Positions 34,590 to 36,680 of a DNA stretch of 36,680 bases are shown one piece after another (within the stretch, counting starts at the first letter, position 1; each line of letters starts with the position of its first letter). The notes beneath the pieces were generated by a model. That model did no database searches and had not been told where the DNA came from. It saw only the letters and a program-made list of their open reading frames with translations. The position numbers and the translations under genes are program-made. The stretch covers positions 1-36,680 of the forward strand of contig JALETQ010000020.1 of assembly GCA_022781445.1 (NCBI GenBank), in the 5' to 3' direction. The stretch is from Prevotella sp. (GTDB lineage Bacteria > Bacteroidota > Bacteroidia > Bacteroidales > Bacteroidaceae).

Positions 34590-36073
34590 TGGAGTATGCG
34601 GTAAATGAGATCCATATTTACATGACGGCGTACATGGTCGGCAAGTTTGTCATATTGTTCTTCCTTGAATGCCGCATAGTCGAAGTCGGCGTGCGCTTCA
34701 TTTATTTTATCGGCAAAAGGACGCAACAGGAAATCCACAAAAGCAGGATTGTCGAGGATGCCGTGCAGATAGGTTCCCATACATTTGTCGTCGATGACGA
34801 ACCCTTCTTCCTTGCCGTCCTCGAGCACATTGAGCCGCTGCAGGCCGTCCTCGAGAGCAGCGGTTTCGCCCATGTGAATCTCGTACCCCTGCATCACACT
34901 GCCACGACCGTCATAGGCTTTGCCCTCGAAGTTGGTACGTCGCGTCACTTTTTCGGCGGTCATGGTGGTCTTCACCGGCAGCAGTCCGAGTCCGGGCATT
35001 CGTTCGAGGCTGCCTTCCACATGGTGAGGGTCGAGCACTTCTCTGCCCATCATCTGATAGCCTCCGCAAATACCAAGGACGGATGCTCCCTTGCGTCGTG
35101 CCTGACACACGGCGTTTGCCACACCGTTGCGACGCAGTTCATAGAGGTCATCGATGGTGCTTTTGCTGCCGGGTAGAATGATAATGTCGGCGTGGGCAAT
35201 ATCGTCCACATTGTTGGTATAGAACAAATGGATGCGCGGGTCGTGTTCGAGAACGTCGAAGTCGGTGAAGTTGCTGAGATGACGAAGCAGGATGACGGCC
35301 ACATTGACCTTGCCCTGTTGTCGCTGCATGGACTTCCTTGCCAGCGACACGCTGTCCTCTTCTTCGATATGAATGTCGTTAAAATGAGGCACGATACCTA
35401 CCACTGGCACTCCGCAGATATCCTCGAGTATCTTGATGCCCGGTTCGAAGAGACGGATGTCACCCCTGAACTTGTTGATGAGGATGCCCTTGATGCGCCG
35501 GCGGTCTTCGGGCCGTTGCAAGGCGATACTGCCATAGACCGAGGCAAAAACGCCTCCGCGGTCGATGTCGCCGACGAGAATGACATCGGCATCGGCATGT
35601 TTTGCCATCGGCATGTTCACGATGTCGCTGTCCCGCAGGTTCAGTTCACTGATGCTCCCCGCACCTTCGAGAACGATGGGATTGAAGCATGCCGACAGCC
35701 TGTCGTAGGCTTGACAGACGGCTGTGCGCAGTTCCTCTCGTCCGTCGCGTCTGAAATAGTCGTAGGCATCGCGGTTGCCCACCGGCTTGCCATTAAGAAC
35801 CACTTGTGAGGTATGGTCGGACTGGGGTTTGAGCAACACGGGATTCATGTCCGAGGAACAAGCCACGCCGGCAGCTTCGGCTTGTACCGCCTGAGCACGG
35901 CCGATTTCCAGTCCGTCGGGGGTCACAAACGAGTTGAGAGCCATGTTTTGCGCCTTGAACGGTGCCGGTCGGTAGCCGTCTTGGCGGAAGATGCGACAGA
36001 AAGCGGCGGCAATGATGCTTTTACCTACATCGCTGCCTGTTCCAGCAAACATGAGAGGTCGAAGTTTTTTCAT
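34586..36073 (-). CDS. cobQ: Cobyric acid synthase
   Basis: CobQ (CbiP) amidates four side chains of adenosylcobyrinic acid a,c-diamide, using glutamine and ATP. The 495 residues carry the ATP loop GTGSDVGKS (11-19), an adjacent PVLLKPQSDH region, and a C-terminal glutamine amidotransferase domain with the catalytic Cys near 336 (LGICGGYQMMG) and His near 435 (GTYLHGIL). The ATG at 36073 is taken; an internal Met (MFAGTGSDVG) is possible because a -7 element sits only 5 bp upstream. It heads the operon cobQ-cobD-glsA-cbiB. Confidence 0.96.
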   Translation of the reverse strand: MKKLRPLMFAGTGSDVGKSIIAAAFCRIFRQDGYRPAPFKAQNMALNSFVTPDGLEIGRAQAVQAEAAGVACSSDMNPVLLKPQSDHTSQVVLNGKPVGNRDAYDYFRRDGREELRTAVCQAYDRLSACFNPIVLEGAGSISELNLRDSDIVNMPMAKHADADVILVGDIDRGGVFASVYGSIALQRPEDRRRIKGILINKFRGDIRLFEPGIKILEDICGVPVVGIVPHFNDIHIEEEDSVSLARKSMQRQQGKVNVAVILLRHLSNFTDFDVLEHDPRIHLFYTNNVDDIAHADIIILPGSKSTIDDLYELRRNGVANAVCQARRKGASVLGICGGYQMMGREVLDPHHVEGSLERMPGLGLLPVKTTMTAEKVTRRTNFEGKAYDGRGSVMQGYEIHMGETAALEDGLQRLNVLEDGKEEGFVIDDKCMGTYLHGILDNPAFVDFLLRPFADKINEAHADFDYAAFKEEQYDKLADHVRRHVNMDLIYRILQ

Positions 36074-36078
36074 GGCGG

Positions 36079-36086
36079 CAAAGGTA
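36079..36086 (-). promoter_or_regulatory. cobQ promoter (-7 element) next to the start codon
   Basis: On the minus strand TACCTTTG matches TAnnTTTG exactly, with only 5 nt to the ATG at 36073. The -33 region is T-rich but weak. There is no room for a cobalamin riboswitch between this promoter and the gene. Confidence 0.6.
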
Positions 36087-36256
36087 CGCATTTTTTCGCG
36101 AAAGAAAAGTTGCCGAAACGTTTTCTATCACACATTTGCCATATTTCCCTTGTGTTTTTCCCATCGCTGTCTGCCTATGGAGGCAGCACCTCATTTCGAC
36201 CTTCCCAAAAGGTGTTTCAAGCTCCTTCGGAACCGAAGCCGCAAGGGACTTGCAAG

Positions 36257-36337
36257 AAGTCCAAAGGTTGTGCCCGACAAGTCCAAAGGTTGTCGTCCAC
36301 AAGTCCAAAGGTTGTCGCTTACAAGTCCAAAGGTTGT
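36257..36337 (+). repeat. Tandem array, unit AAGTCCAAAGGTTGT, period 22 bp
   Basis: Four copies begin at 36257, 36279, 36301 and 36323, exactly 22 bp apart. The 15-bp core is identical; copies 2-4 extend to the imperfect palindrome ACAAGTCCAAAGGTTGT. The remaining ~7 bp vary. Confidence 0.9.
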
Positions 36338-36554
36338 CATCGGCATCTTGGAAACACTTCCACAAAATCCACCTTACCAACTGTTTATCAACAACATACA
36401 AATACATACAAGACAAATCGATTAAAACGCCGAAATCCAACTCTTGCACAAAATCGGTTAGAGAAAAATCAAAATGCCGGGTGGGATTTATCAACCTGAG
36501 TTCGGGATAAGTTCCCCTTATCTTCTGTTCTTGACGTAAGGATATAAGTCCCTT

Positions 36555-36576
36555 ATCCCTGCCAATTGGCAGGGAT
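36555..36576 (-). terminator. Perfect 22-bp palindrome after the edge gene
   Basis: TCCCTGCCAATTGGCAGGGA (36556-36575) is a perfect palindrome, extended by A/T at both ends. It folds to a 9-bp stem with loop AATT. It lies 35 nt past the stop of the partial minus-strand gene. There is no T-run, so it may be a terminator, a protein-binding site or a repeat. Confidence 0.45.
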
Positions 36577-36611
36577 GACTTTCTTGTCCGTACAATTCTG
36601 CTTCGGCTATG

Positions 36612-36680
36612 TTATAAAATGGTCAGCAGGCCGCCTTTGTCTTCAATGCAGAAGTCTATATTGACTGAGGGCTTCTTGTC
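36612..36680 (-). CDS. Partial gene at right edge, C-terminal 22 codons
   Basis: On the minus strand, 22 open codons run from the window edge to a TAA at 36612-36614, ending DFCIEDKGGLLTIL. Codon choice resembles that of the neighbouring genes and a strong hairpin follows the stop. The piece is too short to identify. Confidence 0.45.
   Translation of the reverse strand, partial: DKKPSVNIDFCIEDKGGLLTIL

Larger units (their letters stand above)
36087..36611. other. Gene-free region upstream of cobQ
   Basis: No credible gene is visible. The region holds a four-copy 22-bp-period array (36257-36337), two related ATAAGT..CCC..TTAT hairpins (36506-36522 and 36540-36558) and a strong 22-bp palindrome (36555-36576). 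A long minus-strand open frame exists only because it reads through the array. Confidence 0.55.

Noticed and set aside
36074..36260. Cobalamin riboswitch upstream of cobQ
   Set aside because: No B12-box-like conserved core was seen, and the likely promoter lies only 5 bp from the start codon.
5093..36337. The 22-bp arrays as CRISPR
   Set aside because: Spacers would be only 4-10 bp, cores are 12-18 bp, and no cas genes are present.
36021..36494. Minus-strand 157-codon frame with repeated LWT residues
   Set aside because: Its apparent repeats come only from the 22-bp array and it crosses the cobQ promoter region.

Overview
The window looks like chromosomal DNA of a Bacteroidales bacterium, most likely a Prevotella relative. 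The reasons are promoters of the TTTG / TAnnTTTG type, no clear Shine-Dalgarno sites, two type IX secretion (T9SS) components (PorW/SprE-like and PorX-like), two predicted T9SS cargo proteins, a TonB receptor paired with a GLPGLI protein, and a PglZ-type response regulator beside tsaE. The species cannot be fixed from the sequence alone.

Layout. 1-4774, mostly minus strand: a lipoprotein, a plus-strand DoxX membrane protein set among repeats, a leucine-rich-repeat T9SS cargo gene broken by a frameshift, and asd. 4775-5878: a 1.1 kb gene-free divergent region with a 22-bp-period repeat array, a MITE-like inverted repeat and promoters for asd and aroA. 5879-17527, plus strand: aroA, a small Cys-cluster membrane protein, porW, porX, tsaE, pncA, uvrA and a radical SAM gene, most of them closely spaced. 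Then come tRNA-Pro(GGG) with promoter and terminator, panC-panD, and a TonB receptor with its GLPGLI partner (to 23119). 23541-36073, minus strand: three glycosyltransferases, cdd, a beta-helix lipoprotein, an M6 metalloprotease with a C-terminal sorting tail, an EFR1-type flavodoxin/ferredoxin protein, and a cobalamin operon (cobQ-cobD-glsA-cbiB) that includes a glutaminase. A cut-off minus-strand gene enters at the right edge.

How the genes fit together. PorW and PorX belong to the T9SS structural/regulatory system, and the LRR protein and M6 protease carry C-terminal regions expected to use it. asd, aroA, panC and panD supply amino acids and pantothenate. cobQ, cobD and cbiB form the side-chain and aminopropanol steps of cobalamin synthesis; the translationally coupled glsA may affect glutamine/ammonia supply there.

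The most unusual signals are not classical genes. (1) A perfect 17-bp palindrome of exactly 13 codons lies in frame inside tsaE and looks like a palindromic peptide insertion. (2) Three intergenic arrays have different units but share a 22-bp period. (3) A 260-bp element upstream of aroA is bounded by inverted repeats of about 39 bp. (4) The LRR surface-protein gene is frameshifted.
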